Positions 12,831 to 25,053 are shown, numbered from the stretch's first letter. The stretch is DNA of 64,000 nt from Straminergon stramineum (GCA_963920665.1 OY987265.1:31811001-31875000); one strand, 5' to 3'. The notes: a model not told the origin generated them from the sequence alone. A program made the numbers and translations.

Positions 12831-15800
12831 AGCTTATTTGGACCATTGGATCAAAATGAGGTAATTATCATGAGGTTAGACATAGGACGTAAGAGGTATT
12901 TCAACTTTGTAAGACACAATGACGCATCTTTAGTTAGCCTCATAAGTAGAAGCAAGGGTAGTTGGGCCACTGTAAGATGTGAGAAGAATAGTGTAGAAGG
13001 AAAAGAAAAGGGAGGGAAAGAAATAGGACAAAGCCAACGAGCAAAACTTTATCTTACTTTACTCTATTATTAAAACAATAATTCGTTGCATTGTATCAAG
13101 GGAGGTCAGGGCAAAGGAGGAAAAACTCTCGATAGGCATGGTTGATGACTTGACTTCTGAAGTTTGTGAACACCCATCTCTAACTTTTCCAATTCACCTA
13201 ATTAGCAGTTATTAACTTTGGCCAAGGCTCGCCTCTAGGGCAGACCTCTAAGGCTAGGGGTCAAGTCAGTTTTTAGGGTAGAAACCTAAAGAGGAGGTTT
13301 TGTAGCTTTCCATCTTTCCAAAAATCTAAAGTATGCCCAAATTAGAGTAAAAACGAGGAAGTTATCATCGAATGAATGTCATGACTTAATTTGGATGAAA
13401 AACAATTAGACATACAAGTTGGTAGTCAATTGAAGAGAAGAGAAAGAAGCTATTAATTACGTCCCAAAGGTGAAAGAAGAAGTCAATTCCAAACTATAGA
13501 TTAAGAGGAATTAGTAGATGAAGTTTTAAGCACCAACTAGCAGTCAAACTTCATCCATCAAGAATATTTAGTGGGAATATGGGATTAGCATGTGTCTTAT
13601 CAATCTAGAAAGCTAAGGTTAAGGGTTACAAGAAAGGAATATAAAATTATCAAAGAATAGTAAAGAAGCAAAAGCTAACCCGAATCATAAATGCTAAGGG
13701 AAGCCAATCACAAATCTATAGGGGGTAGAAACTAAATGAGGGATTTAGGACTTTAGGCTTGTAGGAGAAGTTGAGTAGAACCCATAGGACTCTCTGAGTT
13801 AGGGAAAAACACAAAAACACAAAAAAGAGAATGAAGAATGAAGGTTAGACCAGGGTTGGATGAGACTTTCATAGAAGTTTTCAATTAGGACCAAACTCCA
13901 GATTTAGGTAGGGATAAGTCTCCTAAACTACTCCAAGAAATTTCAAGTCATTTTGAATTAGAGAACTAGACTCAAATTGTAGATGAAGTTTGATGAACCA
14001 AGTAGTGGTTAAACTTCATCCACTCATAACTTTGGCTACAAGGATTGGATAGGGTCAAATTTTAGGTTTTTAAAGTTAGTTCTTCCCTAACATGAGTTCC
14101 ATCTAAAACCATAGCAACCTCATCCATTCGACCAACCAAAGACAGCAGATGTAGATGAAGCGATTCTTGCATGTTTGGGTCACATTTAGGCACTCAGAAA
14201 AACATCCATTGCTTGGAAGGCACAATAGATCGCTCTTAGACACACAAAAGTAGGAGCCACTTAGTCAAACCTTAGAACTTGGTTGTACTTGCAATTTACC
14301 AAGGGTGGATAAATTGGCGCTTACAAACCCCTAGATCTCTACAGTGAGCAAGAAGACTAGCAAAAGAGAGCAAAAAACAACAAGAAGACATAGACCGCCA
14401 AGGTTTTTGGCTAAACGCTAGAAGTTCCAACAAAAGTGGACCCAATGGATTCAAATATAAAATGGGGGTGGTTTGATAGGAGAAGGGTGCCCCTTTTATA
14501 GGTAGTTGGGCACCCTTCCTCTTCTCTAAGTTACAAGCCAGCAATTCCGTTTCTACAAATGGGAGCCTTAAATCCTAGATCTCTCCGTAACTTTTACTTA
14601 CACGAGGGCGTTGACCTCCTAGCCTCTAGACAAATTACAAGACAAGAACCCCGTCCCTAATATGGGAACCTTAAACCCTAAATCTTCATGAGATCTTCGC
14701 TTGTAACTAGAGCATTGATTTTCTAGATTTTACCTTAGTCTACTTTTTAACTTTGTGAGTTTAGCTACAATTCGCAAACGGATTGTGTCATTGGCTCTAA
14801 AAGACCAATTGTAGGCCTAAAGAACTGCCTAACCCTTTTTTCTTAGCAAAAAATCCATTGAAACCCAATGCGAACTTTAGTCAAAAAAGGGTTGAAAAAT
14901 CTAACTTTCGAAGGTTGCCTTTTTGAGGAAGTCGATTGGCCAAGGTGATTTGGAAGGTCCAACGGGTCAAGAAAAGACCCTTGCTTGATTTTGTTTTGAC
15001 TTCATGAGCTCTTGGGATGCCAATCAATTTTACGCACACACTACCACGTCATTTAAATTGGAGGAAATCTCCCGGTTCAAATACCTCTCGCTATCGGAAT
15101 GTCGCAAAAGTTGTCAAAACATGTTATAAACACAAAAGAACCTATCTTAATTTTTATTGAGATTTTACTGTTTTCCATGAAATTTCTAGAAATTTTTTGT
15201 AGTGCGTTTCAACCCTGATTTTGGCGATTGATTGTTCAGAAAGAATATTTCTACATGTCAAAAATTTCCAAGACTTTTTGAGGGACCTATTAGGAAATTT
15301 CACAATGGCCATGCAAACTCATATTCTTACTTTGAAGATGTAGAAATGGAAAGGATAAGTTCTACCCTCTACTAAATACATAGGAAATAGGGAATCTTTT
15401 GCATTCAAAAGAATCTTGGCAAATGGACTTTGCTTCCAGTTCCATGGCATGCTCCGAACCCTAGATCAATATTCGGGGGCTATAGATTCCTCCACATGCC
15501 TGTCTTGATATGGTAACCCCTACAATGCTAACAATTAGGGTTCTACGGTTTTGATGATGGAATGGAAAAATAGAGACCTAACTAGGGATCTCACATGACT
15601 TCTCTTGGCTCAATTCTATCTAGATTGGGCTACTAACTTAGTAGATTTAAGCTACCATTAGGCAACTTCACTCAAATCTACTAACTTACACCAAGTTCTA
15701 ATCCATGTACAGGTAGGTATCTAAGGCATTACTAGACCTAAAACCCTAATTGTGACCAAATACCTATTTTATTACATTACAATCTATTTCAACTTTATGC

Positions 15801-15898
15801 TCTACTATGGGCTTTTTACATCTAATTACCTCCTAAATTGCGGAATTTGAAAAAAAGAAAAATAATAAGTGTCAAGTGACGAATTGGGAGCTTTTATA

Positions 15899-17950
15899 TC
15901 TACTTTACAAGGTTCTGATAATATATTTTACTCTAAAAAGTAGAAGCTTGCATGGCATGAAGATGTCTTGAAAATCTGCACCACTAAGCAAAAATTTGAT
16001 ATGCATTTGCAATTTGAAATGTAGGACCTAGATTCAACAACAAGAAAAATCTTGAGCATTCACAAATTTCAATGGTATGTATGAAAATAAAAGGGACTTA
16101 AACCAAAGAAGAGTGTTGAAGACATACTTTTCAATTTTTCTTTGTACTTTGTGCTTTCTTTGCAAGTAGACACATTTTGATTCGTATTGTTGTATGTAGA
16201 TTAAAAAATATGTAAATTAAATTTTTATTTTTGTTTTGAGGTGTGAATGAGATCATATTATCTTTGATTTTAGGTAATACATGATGATAGGTGTTAAAAT
16301 ATCAAGAGATTTGAGGAATTGCCATGGGATTTCAAGTGAATGAGTTCTTAATGGTTAGACCAAAGAGAATTTAGACAATCACTTAAGTCGCATTGATAAG
16401 TGATTTTCACCCTCATTCTCTCTTTCTTTCTCTCTTTTTCCAGTATGTGTGTGAATTTTGGAGCACTTGTGTGATTTCATTAATAATCTTTGTGCAATAA
16501 GAAGCTTTAAGCATATATTTTAAATTGTGTATAAGTCCGAGTGATCGGACATCATTGTGTGTGTGGAATTTTTGTACGAGAGGAATTATTATTTATTGTA
16601 TTTAAAGCAGTTGTTTGTGTGTGAGTATTTGATTAAATCATTATGTTTGTTTATATAAGCTTGTAGTAGTGTGTAATCTTATTAATGCTTGAAGTAGTTG
16701 TTTGATTGAGAAAATTGAAGCTTTAAGCAAATGTGTGTGAGAATATCTATTGAATGGTTGTACTAGTCTATAGAAGCTTTGAGGGCTATGTGTGATGATT
16801 ATGCTTAAAGTATAATTATGAGTAGTGTATGTAATTCAAGTTCATGTCTTGTGTGTGTGAGTGAGATTGGAAGTTATATTGATGGAGATTGTTTAATGCC
16901 TCAAAGCATGTTGGAATTGAAAGAGAGAATTATTTTTTGAGTATATAATCGTTGTAGTTGTATGAGAAAATCCTAGAGATTGGGTGATGTAAGAAATTGT
17001 GAGTATATCAAAGGATTAGATAAGAAAATTCTAAGTTAATAGCTTGAAGCTAAATTAATGTTCATGTGTTTGAATCTAAATTTACAAGGAATGTGTGAAG
17101 GAGTCTCAAGAATTGCTAGCCTTGTGTTTGTAAAAGCTTAAAGCAATTGTTTAGTTCAACAATGAACTAGTGAAAGGTAACACTTAGATTGTTTAGATAG
17201 AATAGCTTTAAGCAAATTAGTATAGCAATGCTACAAGCATATGTGTAGATTGAAGATGAACCATAAAGATGACCATTGACGATTTGACGGACTATATCGT
17301 GTAGTTGCTTAAAGCAACATAGGATAAATTATGCTATAAGCAATATCAAGATTCTATTGATTTGTATAAAGTTGGAAATACTATCGTGGTTTATTGAATG
17401 AATTGAGAGATGCTTTAAGAAAATGCAACAAGAAATAGATACTATTGTGCTTAAAGCTACAAGTCATGTTTACCCTCATTTTAAGTGTATTCTTTATTTA
17501 TCCCATACTAAGATAAGACGGGGACTACATACTTGTTTTGTTGCATCCATATGTGTCGGACAAAGATTAGTGATTGGATAAGAAAGTGATACCTTTTCCT
17601 AATAATCAACAAGTTATTTACTTATTTTTTAAATATTTTCCATTAGAATCTAGTTGATAAGGCATTTCTATTTTAAAAAGAGACTTTAGTTACAATGTGC
17701 TCGACAATTTGATCATTCCTTGGATTTTGAACCCCTATACTACAGTCTTGGATTTTGTTGAGAAAGGCAAAATTCTAGAATTCCATTGTAGTTGATCCAA
17801 TTGTTGTTCTGGATATGAGGCGGTCACTAATAACAAAGGAAAGTAGCAAGGTTGGATCCAATTTAGCATTGATGGACATTGAAATATTTTTCTCAATACT
17901 AAAATCAATTGTAAACAAGGATGAAGATGTGTTGGCTTCTATTGCTTGAA
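15899..17950. other. Gene-free AT-rich stretch with repeated GCTTNAAGC motifs
   Basis: No coding sequence is recognised. Between about 16,490 and 17,470 the palindromic words GCTTTAAGC, GCTTAAAGC, GCTATAAGC and GCTACAAGC recur about every 50-120 bp, mixed with GTGTGTGAG words. A CT-rich microsatellite lies at 16,413-16,440. It may be decayed retroelement or tandem-derived sequence. No termini or duplications were found. Confidence 0.4.
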
Positions 17951-17989
17951 GTTGAAAACAAGGTAAAAATGCTCTTATAATGCCTATTT

Positions 17990-19590
17990 TGTCCCACCCT
18001 TTGACATTGTGTGTTAGTCACTTACTTCATGGCATGCAACATATAGCTAACTACATAGTCGAGATTTTAAATTTTTCATCTTGAAGTCAACATCAAAATT
18101 TTGACCCTCCTCAATTTCAAGTTTGATAGTTTCAACTATCCACTTGTAGAAATGTGTTTTGAATGCATGTTTTTGTGGTTTTTGCAGAATGACATTTGCA
18201 GGCTCTAGCTCATTTGTGCGATTTGCCGAGATGAAAATGACGCAAATATGTGGGTATTCCACTTTCATCCAAGTGAGAAACTCCTTACTCTTGTGCATAC
18301 TCCAACAATCAATGATTTAAATCATCTTTTAAAATTTTTTATAAACCTAACAATTCAATCTTTGCTTGCAAATATAGTGACAATATGGCTTGAACAAATT
18401 TCTTTGTAGTTTCCAAGGTTGACCAATGGTTATTAGAGCAAGTAAGGACTGGTGCCAACCATTTGCTTTGCAAATTGTCCTTCTTTCATTAAAAGGAGGT
18501 AAGCAACAATTTACTAATCCTATGAAAACAAGTTGGAGAGGGAGGAGTTCTTCCATTGCACTTGATGTTACCACCATTATAAATTGGCACTTATCCTCAA
18601 TACCTAAAATTTGAACATGTTTTTTTCCTTTGGCTCCCACATTCTCTTACCAATAGAAAAGGACAAGATGGATACTTGTTTGTGTGGTGTTGAAGACAAG
18701 TGATGGAAGAACAAAGTAAATTTTTATTAAATATGCAACTCAGTAAGCCATATCAACTCCTTGCCTTTCCCAATTTGAAGGAAGCTTGCTCTCAACAATG
18801 GTTGGAATTCAAAATGACCAACTCATGAAATGTTTCATGAATTGCCTTGTCCACTCTTTTGTAACAACAACAAAACTTTTATCCTTCCCTTATCAATTCA
18901 AGAGCCTTTGCTTCAATCATACTACAAAGAATAGGTTGTATAATAGTGGTAGAGAGAGGTTGTCTTGCATTTCTCATTTTTTGTAACATGGTAGTTAATT
19001 CATCATGAAGTTCTCGATAATTTTCTAGCTCTCCCTCATGTTGTTGACTTATCTTCACTGCTCTCACACTCTTAGTAGAATGTAAGTGGTTTTCCCACAA
19101 CTCTTCTTTAGCTATGAACCATGTCCTTAAACTACCTCTAGACAATTTTTCATTTGGACTTGGTAAACTTGAAGATCTATAAGAAAGTTTGAGGAAAGAG
19201 AGAACATTTGTTGGATTTTGCAACCTTTTCATTGTTGAAAGAATGGGTGGCCTAAGTATTGGTTGGAATCAATTTGTATATTCGCCTGTCTTTTTCACTC
19301 TCTTTGCAGCTACATTGACGTTTTCATCTTCTCTTTTGATTTGATGTTGTTTCATGGGTTGTAAATCTATTGCAATCTCTAACTTTCGAGGCCTACCAAT
19401 GGGGTGCTTTGGTGTTGGAACAAATGAAGAAGTTGGTGGTGCATCACATAAACGTTTCAAACCCTTTTCAATTGCTAAATTTCTCTCCTTAGCTATATTA
19501 ATTGAAAAATGGCCCATTAGTGAGGCCTGTTTTTCAATTGTCATCACTACTATTTTGTTCTATCTTATAAAAGATGATGCTACCACTACA
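17990..19590 (-). pseudogene. Dead pogo/Tigger-type (DDE_1) transposase
   Basis: On the minus strand, from 19,590 leftward, fragments run in the order expected of a pogo-like transposase. A basic GRPRK segment (an AT-hook-like PIGRPRKLEI) comes first, then a helical region, EWTRQFMKHFMSWSF, ESKLPSNWERQGVDMAY, NTTQTSIHLV, GKKHVQILGIEDKCQ, LLPLQLVFIG, NGWHQS, and IDCWSMHKSKEFLTWMK. The last piece is LEPANVILQKPQKHAF, corresponding to the usual QPxDVxLQxPxKHxx. The first catalytic Asp (normally NTDQT) is Thr and the last Asp (normally PADV) is Asn. The central IDCW Asp is intact. In-frame stops follow MSWSF, DMAY and LFYW, and there are several frameshifts. The family match is from knowledge of DDE_1 motifs. 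It cannot encode an active enzyme. Element termini were not found. Confidence 0.75.
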
Positions 19591-19599
19591 TAAGATAAA

Positions 19600-20470
19600 A
19601 CTATTGCAACAAATGAGAAATAAGAATGAGCAATGAAGAGAGAGAACCCTAAGCTACACTACCATTTGCTTGGTTGAAGCAACAACTATCATTATCATGT
19701 AGAACTCAATTGCCTCATACTATAAGGAGTGGGGAAAAAATAATCATTAATTGCTACAATGAGTGGAAGAAAACAATCATTTTTACAACAACTTTTGGAA
19801 AAATGGTACAACTACCAAATGTGGCAAAATTTAACAATGATGTAAGACAAAATGTCTAGTAAATATTTTTTCACTGTGAAGTGCAAATCTAAAATTTTAT
19901 TAATTTTTCAGCAACTTTTGCCAAAGTTGATAAGAGACTACCATAAGACATTGTTTATTAGTTTTGACCGTGTCTTCTTGCTTTGCCAATCAATCAATGA
20001 TCTATAATCATCCATTATTTTGATAAATATTTTTTAATCATTATCACTTTATGATTTAATATAATTGATTTAATCATTTTCATGATTTTGAATTGATTTA
20101 TTATGAATCATTTCTTACAAATCTAAAAGATTAAAAATTCATAATTCATAATTATAATTTTTTTTTCTCATTTTGATAAGTACTATTGATAATGGTTAAT
20201 AAGTATAATTTTTTTTCTTATTATAATCAATTATGATCAATCAATATATGATCTATGATCATGCATTATTATAATGAATAGTTTTTATCATTACCATTGA
20301 ATAATTCATATTTGATCGAATCATTTTCATGATTTATAACTACTTATTATATTCATCAATTTTCATAATTTTTTAGTATGACAAGTATTCAAAGACATTT
20401 TTATACATATGAAATGGAATTGTCCTCATGGCACATAAAGACATACATAAATATGTGCACTTTCTTTTGC
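19600..20470. other. Gene-free AT-rich stretch with a 245-bp spaced direct repeat
   Basis: No gene is seen. A block at about 19,988-20,090 (TGATCTATAATCATCCATTA, later TCATTTTCATGATTT) recurs diverged at about 20,235-20,335 (TGATCTATGATCATGCATTA, later TCATTTTCATGATTT). It is therefore two units of about 245 bp in tandem. It may be subterminal sequence of the neighbouring pogo-type element. Confidence 0.45.
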
Positions 20471-20474
20471 TTAA

Positions 20475-21043
20475 CCCTTAAAGGACCAAGTGTTTGTTCA
20501 ATGTACACAAGAAATCTACAAAGTCATTTTGGTTGGATGTACATGAAATTTGGACATGATGTATAAATATATCCCCCCTTCTTGAAATTTAGTTTTTTTT
20601 TCCAATCGGGTGCCCAAATCAAAGGTTATGTTGCCCTAAACTTTGCGGGTAGCTTGGACAACTTTGGTCAACATGTGCAAAACTCTTCCTAAGATTTTGA
20701 AATTTGGTGTGTGTGTGTATCTTACATGATAATAAGATGAAAATGTAAAAAAAATAACTATTTTTAGTATAAGAATCTCATTCTAGAAGAAGTTAAAGTT
20801 AGCAGGCCCTATTGGACAAGGTTAGAAAAAAACCTTTTTCACCTAACTTCAAACGATAGAATCTTTCAATCTGTGCAGTCTAAGTTTCTAAAACTTGTTC
20901 CACATGTTTACAAAGAAGTCTAGTACAAATTTGTAAAATTGAAATTTAGAAAAAACAACTTTTTTTTCCATTTTTTTCTTACTATCCTAAAAATGGCAGT
21001 TTTTGACAATTTTTGCTTGAAATGTGCCTCGGTCCTTTAGAGG
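20475..21043. mobile_element. TTAA-flanked element A1 (569 bp), piggyBac-like termini
   Basis: The left end CCCTTAAAGGACCAAG and the inward-read right end CCTCTAAAGGACCGAG form an inverted repeat, bounded by TTAA on both sides (20471-20474 and 21044-21047). The interior shares sequence with 36213-37150 (TTTTGAAATTTGG, then CTCATTCTA-AGAGGAGT-like text), so the two belong to one subfamily. There is no ORF of note, so it is non-autonomous. The TTAA duplication with CCC termini is the piggyBac pattern. A PIF/Harbinger TTA or TAA duplication is a weaker alternative. Confidence 0.7.
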
Positions 21044-21047
21044 TTAA

Positions 21048-22140
21048 TTCTAAATAAAATTTTCAAAAGAAAATCAAAAAGGAATTTCTAAATTTTTCAT
21101 TCATAAAAGCTTTGAAATGCGATACTTTTCACATTGTATGTCCAAATAAGACAAAACAAAGTCTATACACCCCTTCTTGCACAAAGCTTTTCAACAATAC
21201 CAAGAATATGGCTAGGAACCCTTAGTCTAGGAGATCTCATTGTAACAAACAAATCAAAATAAATAAAGTCATTTAAAGTATAGACTAGTGTGCCTTGTAT
21301 TGTTACCACAACCAAAATAAAAGTAAAAGAAATTTGTAAAAACTTTGAATTTCAATGTCTTTTATGCATGAAGGAATTCAAGGCTTTGTTGTAGTGTAAG
21401 AGGCTGTGTTCTCAACATAAATAGAAAGTTTTATACACGAAGGAGTGCTAGGGTTTTTTTGTGGCATTTAGACATTAGATGTGAAATTTGTTGTTTTTAC
21501 AAATAAAAGATAATTCAATTCAATTTTTATGAATTGAAAAATAATTCAATAATCCATAACTTTCACACCATAGGTCCAAACACCATGAAACAAAGTCCAT
21601 GCACCCCTCCTTGTAGAGAGCTTTCCAATGGTACCAAGAACATGGCAAAGGGACTCACTATTTCTTATATCTCAACATATAAAAAAACCCAACAAATTAA
21701 ACCAATAAAAAAACAAACTAATTGAAGGTATGAATGTTTCTTACATTTTTGTTTAACTAAAAAAATTTCTAAAATCATGCCCTAATTTTGATGTTCTTGA
21801 TATAAACATCTTAAATTGAATTTCTATTTATTTGGAAAAGTTTAGGACACAATTTTGGGTAAGCGCTTGAAATTATTCATGTCTACCTACGAAGTTCAAT
21901 ACGGAGTACTTTATTTCAAAATCCAACTCTGACACCTACTATCCCCCAAAATTGACATTTTGAAACGTTTTTTCTTTGAAAGATATCCTCAAGGAAAGAC
22001 CCACTCACCTTCCTTGATTTTGGAGGGAAGGCCAGTCCCGCCAAGCCACAGGAAGTCCTCCCTAAAGGAATATCCTTCGCTCAAAAGCCCCACTCATCCA
22101 GGGCTTCACAGGTGTCAGGATGAAAAGAAGTAGAAAGTTA
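21048..22140. repeat. Two diverged direct repeats of about 140 bp; otherwise non-coding
   Basis: 21,116-21,255 (AACAAAGTCTATACACCCCT, then GCTTTTCAACAATACCAAGA) recurs at 21,560-21,690 (AACAAAGTCCATGCACCCCT, then GCTTTCCAATGGTACCAAGA). The text is also related to interior parts of the TTAA elements. Beyond 21,900 the sequence becomes GC-richer toward the NSE4 gene. No other gene is seen. Confidence 0.5.
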
Positions 22141-22643
22141 AACAAATCATCGACAGAGTTCATTCCTCCACTAGCTTCTCTTTGAAGCCACCGGCGGAGG
22201 GCACTTATCTCCTTTTGACCCTCATTCTCGGGATCTCCACCAGAAACGACGACTATCGCCGTTCCCGTGACTATTTCCGGAAGATCCGAAACCCGTTTTC
22301 CATTCCGAGAATGCCACGGGGACCGTCGCTCTCTCTGTTTTACAGGTCGTTAGGGTTTCTATTTGGGGATTCAAATTTCCCTCCAACCCTCCCTCTGAGG
22401 GGCACCCTCGGCTCTTTCCTTTCCTAGGAACTCTCTCATCTCAGTTAACTTACTCCTGCCAGAATTTGCACGCTCTCTGCATCCCTATTTGCGCGTTTGG
22501 GTTGATCGGGCTCCAGTGCTTTTTTCGGAGAATGCCCGTTGTAGTGAGAGATGTAGTGCATTTTCGTACTCGCGGTTTTGAATTCGCCTTCTGGACGAGT
22601 GGTGAGTTTGTGTTGGGGCGGTGGGGTGGTTGGAGTTGTAGCG
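22141..22643 (+). promoter_or_regulatory. Probable promoter / 5' leader region of NSE4
   Basis: GC content rises sharply from about 22,150 and CT-rich tracts (for example CTCTCTCTG, 22,331-22,340) occur, typical of plant core promoters and leaders. The only in-frame codons before the chosen ATG that could start translation are non-ATG. The transcription start cannot be fixed by eye, and a leader intron is possible. Confidence 0.4.
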
Positions 22644-25053
22644 ATGAGTTCTCAGGAAGACAGGAGGAGACGGCGGGAGGCCAGGGCCACGGAGAGGGCG
22701 CAAGCATCTCAGCATGATCAGGAAAATGAGATGTCGCAGCAGAATACGGAGCAGCGGCGAGCGCTTCGGTCCAAGTATAGGCAGATTAAGCAGGATATTG
22801 CTGGTGAGGGTTTGTGTGGGGTTTTATTTGGGTTTGGGTTACATTGGAAGTAGGAACTTCATCAAAAGTGTCTTTTGTAAACTTGTGTGGGTGAACGTCG
22901 CTTGCGCTCCTGCATGTCGTGGCCACCTGCGCTTCTGGTCGTCGCATTGAGGTTGGCGGAAATAGTGTGTGCCGCACTAATGTAGATTGGACAGTGTAGT
23001 GGTGTTTTTACGCGTCTTGACATCAGTGACTGTTGGTTTTGTACGAGTGGAGCGTTACCCTGGAAGTCTGTTGAGGGAGGTGTCTGCAGTGAAAATTTTA
23101 AGCTTCGGTGTGTTATTTTCAGTGGGACACTAAGAGCTCAGGGGGGAATTTGTGATATTTTCGTTGAAACAGATGGAGCGGAGGAGCTTGGTCGCTTGGA
23201 CTCGAACAGGTTTTACGAGGTTGTTGAGAAGATGGATGATCTTCACCAAGAAGGTAGTTATTTATCACTTGGTCTCCAAAGCGAATACAGAACCTGTAAA
23301 CTTTGGTATGCAAGTCACATGTTGGTATGAGGACGGTTTCGACCCCACAGGATGGATGTGATTAGTTATTTTCAGAGAGCAGATGGGTATGGAGTTAATC
23401 AAATTTTTGAGCACACGCTGCTTCGTCTAATCATCTGATGATTCCTTCATGTCTGTAGTGCAAAAACCACGGGAACAAATTGCTGATGCCGAGGCGGTCA
23501 TGAACCTTACCAATGGGTTTTTATGTAGCGTGAAGGCGAGCAATCGCAAGACTGGAACGAGCCCTGCTACATTCGTCGGTGCTATCTTAGCCACCTTTGG
23601 CAACCGAACTGTCGCCGCAGATGATGGGTCACCTGTGGAAATTGACTGGGGTACCTTAGGTCTAGCTGCCATTGGCTTCTTTCGAGAAGCCCCTGGAGTA
23701 GCGACCATGTGAGTTCCTGCTCCGTTCTTTTTCGAGATATGGAATTTATTTATTCGGATGCATCTTCAAGCACGAGGATCTAGATTCACGTCCTAATTGT
23801 AACCTTTGTTGTTACAGGCTCGGACCCATGGACATTGAACCCAAGGTGCGACAAGCTCATGTACCAAGGCCCAAGAGGGTTAGACCCGCAGAGACTACCC
23901 GAGCTGAAGAGGTGAATCTATTTCTTGATCAGATGGAAACGCTTTTAGACAGGATGAAGGCGAGAACTTTTTTTAAAAGTCCCTTCCAGAGTGAACACTT
24001 TCTGCTCTTTGGTCTTCTTCATTTGTCAGATGACCACACAACCAGGAAGAAATTAGTTCCAGATTTTTTACAAAGTTTGCTAGTGATGTATCATGAAGTG
24101 TTTATTTGATTGTGACTGAGACTCTGGAACTCTATGCAGGTAAGGGATCAAGGCGAAGCAGCTGCGAAATCAGAGACTGATTCGAATATGGAGACCATGT
24201 TTAACATTCTCAGAAAAGTCAAGCTTGCTCGGCTGGATGCTCTGGTTTTGAACAGAGAGTCCTTCTCACAAACTGTGGAAAACATTTTTTCACTCTCATT
24301 TCTCGTCAAAGATGGTCGGGTGGCAATCTCGTACGACAATGATGGCACACATTTTGTTGGTACAGCCTTAATTTTTTGGTCCAGAACTCTCTCCATTTCT
24401 TCTGAGCCCTTTTTGAGTATGTTTGTGCTTTTCTTTAGTGATTAGAGTATGGGAATGATCGCTACTGCTTCCGAGAACGCTTTAACATATGTTTTCTCCA
24501 ATAAACTTAATATTTAATGATCTTGTTTGCAGCTCCCAAGAATGCTCCAACTGCTCATGATCGCCAGAGCGGGCAGGTCACCAATAAACAGTTTGTGTTT
24601 CGGTATGACTGGACATGCTGGAAGGTAGAACTCTTATTTTTATCTTATTTTACTTAATTTTCTATTCCCGACAATCTTTGGGTAATACCTCTGCTTGGAA
24701 ATGCTGACTGATTTGGTAATATGCTGTTTTCAAGCTTGCGTGAACATTCTAAAACATAGACTCTGCTCACACTGCTTTGGGCGACATGTAACAGCCAGTG
24801 ATTTATGTCTTCTTTACAGATGATGCAGGAGAACTTGGAGGAGGGAGCGGAGCTAATGCCTGATCGACTGCAAGCATCGGATTCATTATCTCAACCTTCA
24901 CAAGTGACGCCAATCAGAAAAATCTCAAGAAATCGAGGCCGTCAAAGTCGGAAAGCGAACGGGTCGAATGATGAAAATGACGAAGCGGATGCTGAGGATG
25001 AAGGTCGGCGCAATCCCAAGAGAACTCGGACTTTGGTTGATCAGTTCCGCTAA
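22644..25053 (+). CDS. NSE4: NSE4, kleisin subunit of the SMC5/6 complex (7 exons)
   Basis: The product is the kleisin that bridges the SMC5 and SMC6 heads and binds NSE1/NSE3; the complex acts in the nucleus in recombination repair and replication-fork stability. Exons: 22644-22803, 23173-23253, 23459-23708, 23818-23911, 24140-24359, 24533-24624 and 24820-25053. All introns are GT-AG and phases join without error, giving 376 aa, a usual length for plant NSE4. Residues 1-53 are Arg/Gln-rich and charged ([14 protein letters not shown]). About 54-170 is the N-terminal kleisin region with [29 protein letters not shown] and [19 protein letters not shown]. About 208-299 is the conserved C-terminal winged-helix domain ([51 protein letters not shown]). 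The tail is acidic then basic ([24 protein letters not shown]). The exon 4 donor (GTGAAT) is weak: retention of intron 4 would stay open to a stop at 24109, truncating the C-terminal domain. Confidence 0.93.

Larger units (their letters stand above)
8515..14325 (+). mobile_element. Long solo-LTR-like element, copy 2 (5.8 kb, with an internal insertion)
   Basis: It starts TGTAAACCCTTAATTCGTCAC and ends GGCGCTTACA, matching copy 1 end to end. Flanking pentamers are GACCC (8510-8514) and AACCC (14326-14330), a 4/5 match to a target duplication. TATAAAAGGG is at 9771-9780. It is longer than copy 1 because of an unrelated block at about 10,330-11,575, an extra segment at about 13,540-13,830 and extra 66-bp repeat units. 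No gag, pol or other domain is visible. It is nested in the older reverse copy, whose sequence resumes at 14,331. Confidence 0.75.
1..15898 (-). mobile_element. Old LTR-type element, reverse strand, host of a repeat nest
   Basis: The pieces 1-419, about 4361-4384, 8310-8514 and 14331-15898, read on the minus strand, line up in order with the first two kilobases of the forward copies at 420 and 8515. The right terminus (minus-strand start TATAAAAGCTCCCAATTCG near 15,898) aligns with the starts of the two forward copies. A TATAAAAGGGG box at 14491-14500 matches theirs, and 15,230-15,450 matches 880-1060 of copy 1 in reverse. Three later insertions split it: copy 1, a CACTA element and copy 2. 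Its 3' part runs off the left edge. It is the oldest and most diverged of the three copies. That it is one element rather than several fragments is inferred from the collinear order. Confidence 0.75.

Noticed and set aside
16292..17611. Possible Copia-like LTR starting TGTTAAAATATC
   Set aside because: A CA end could be chosen, but flanking pentamers do not match and no primer-binding site or second LTR is visible.
22578..22643. N-terminal extension of NSE4
   Set aside because: The upstream in-frame codon at 22578 is TTG, not ATG; the first ATG in frame is 22644 and starts a typical charged N-terminus.
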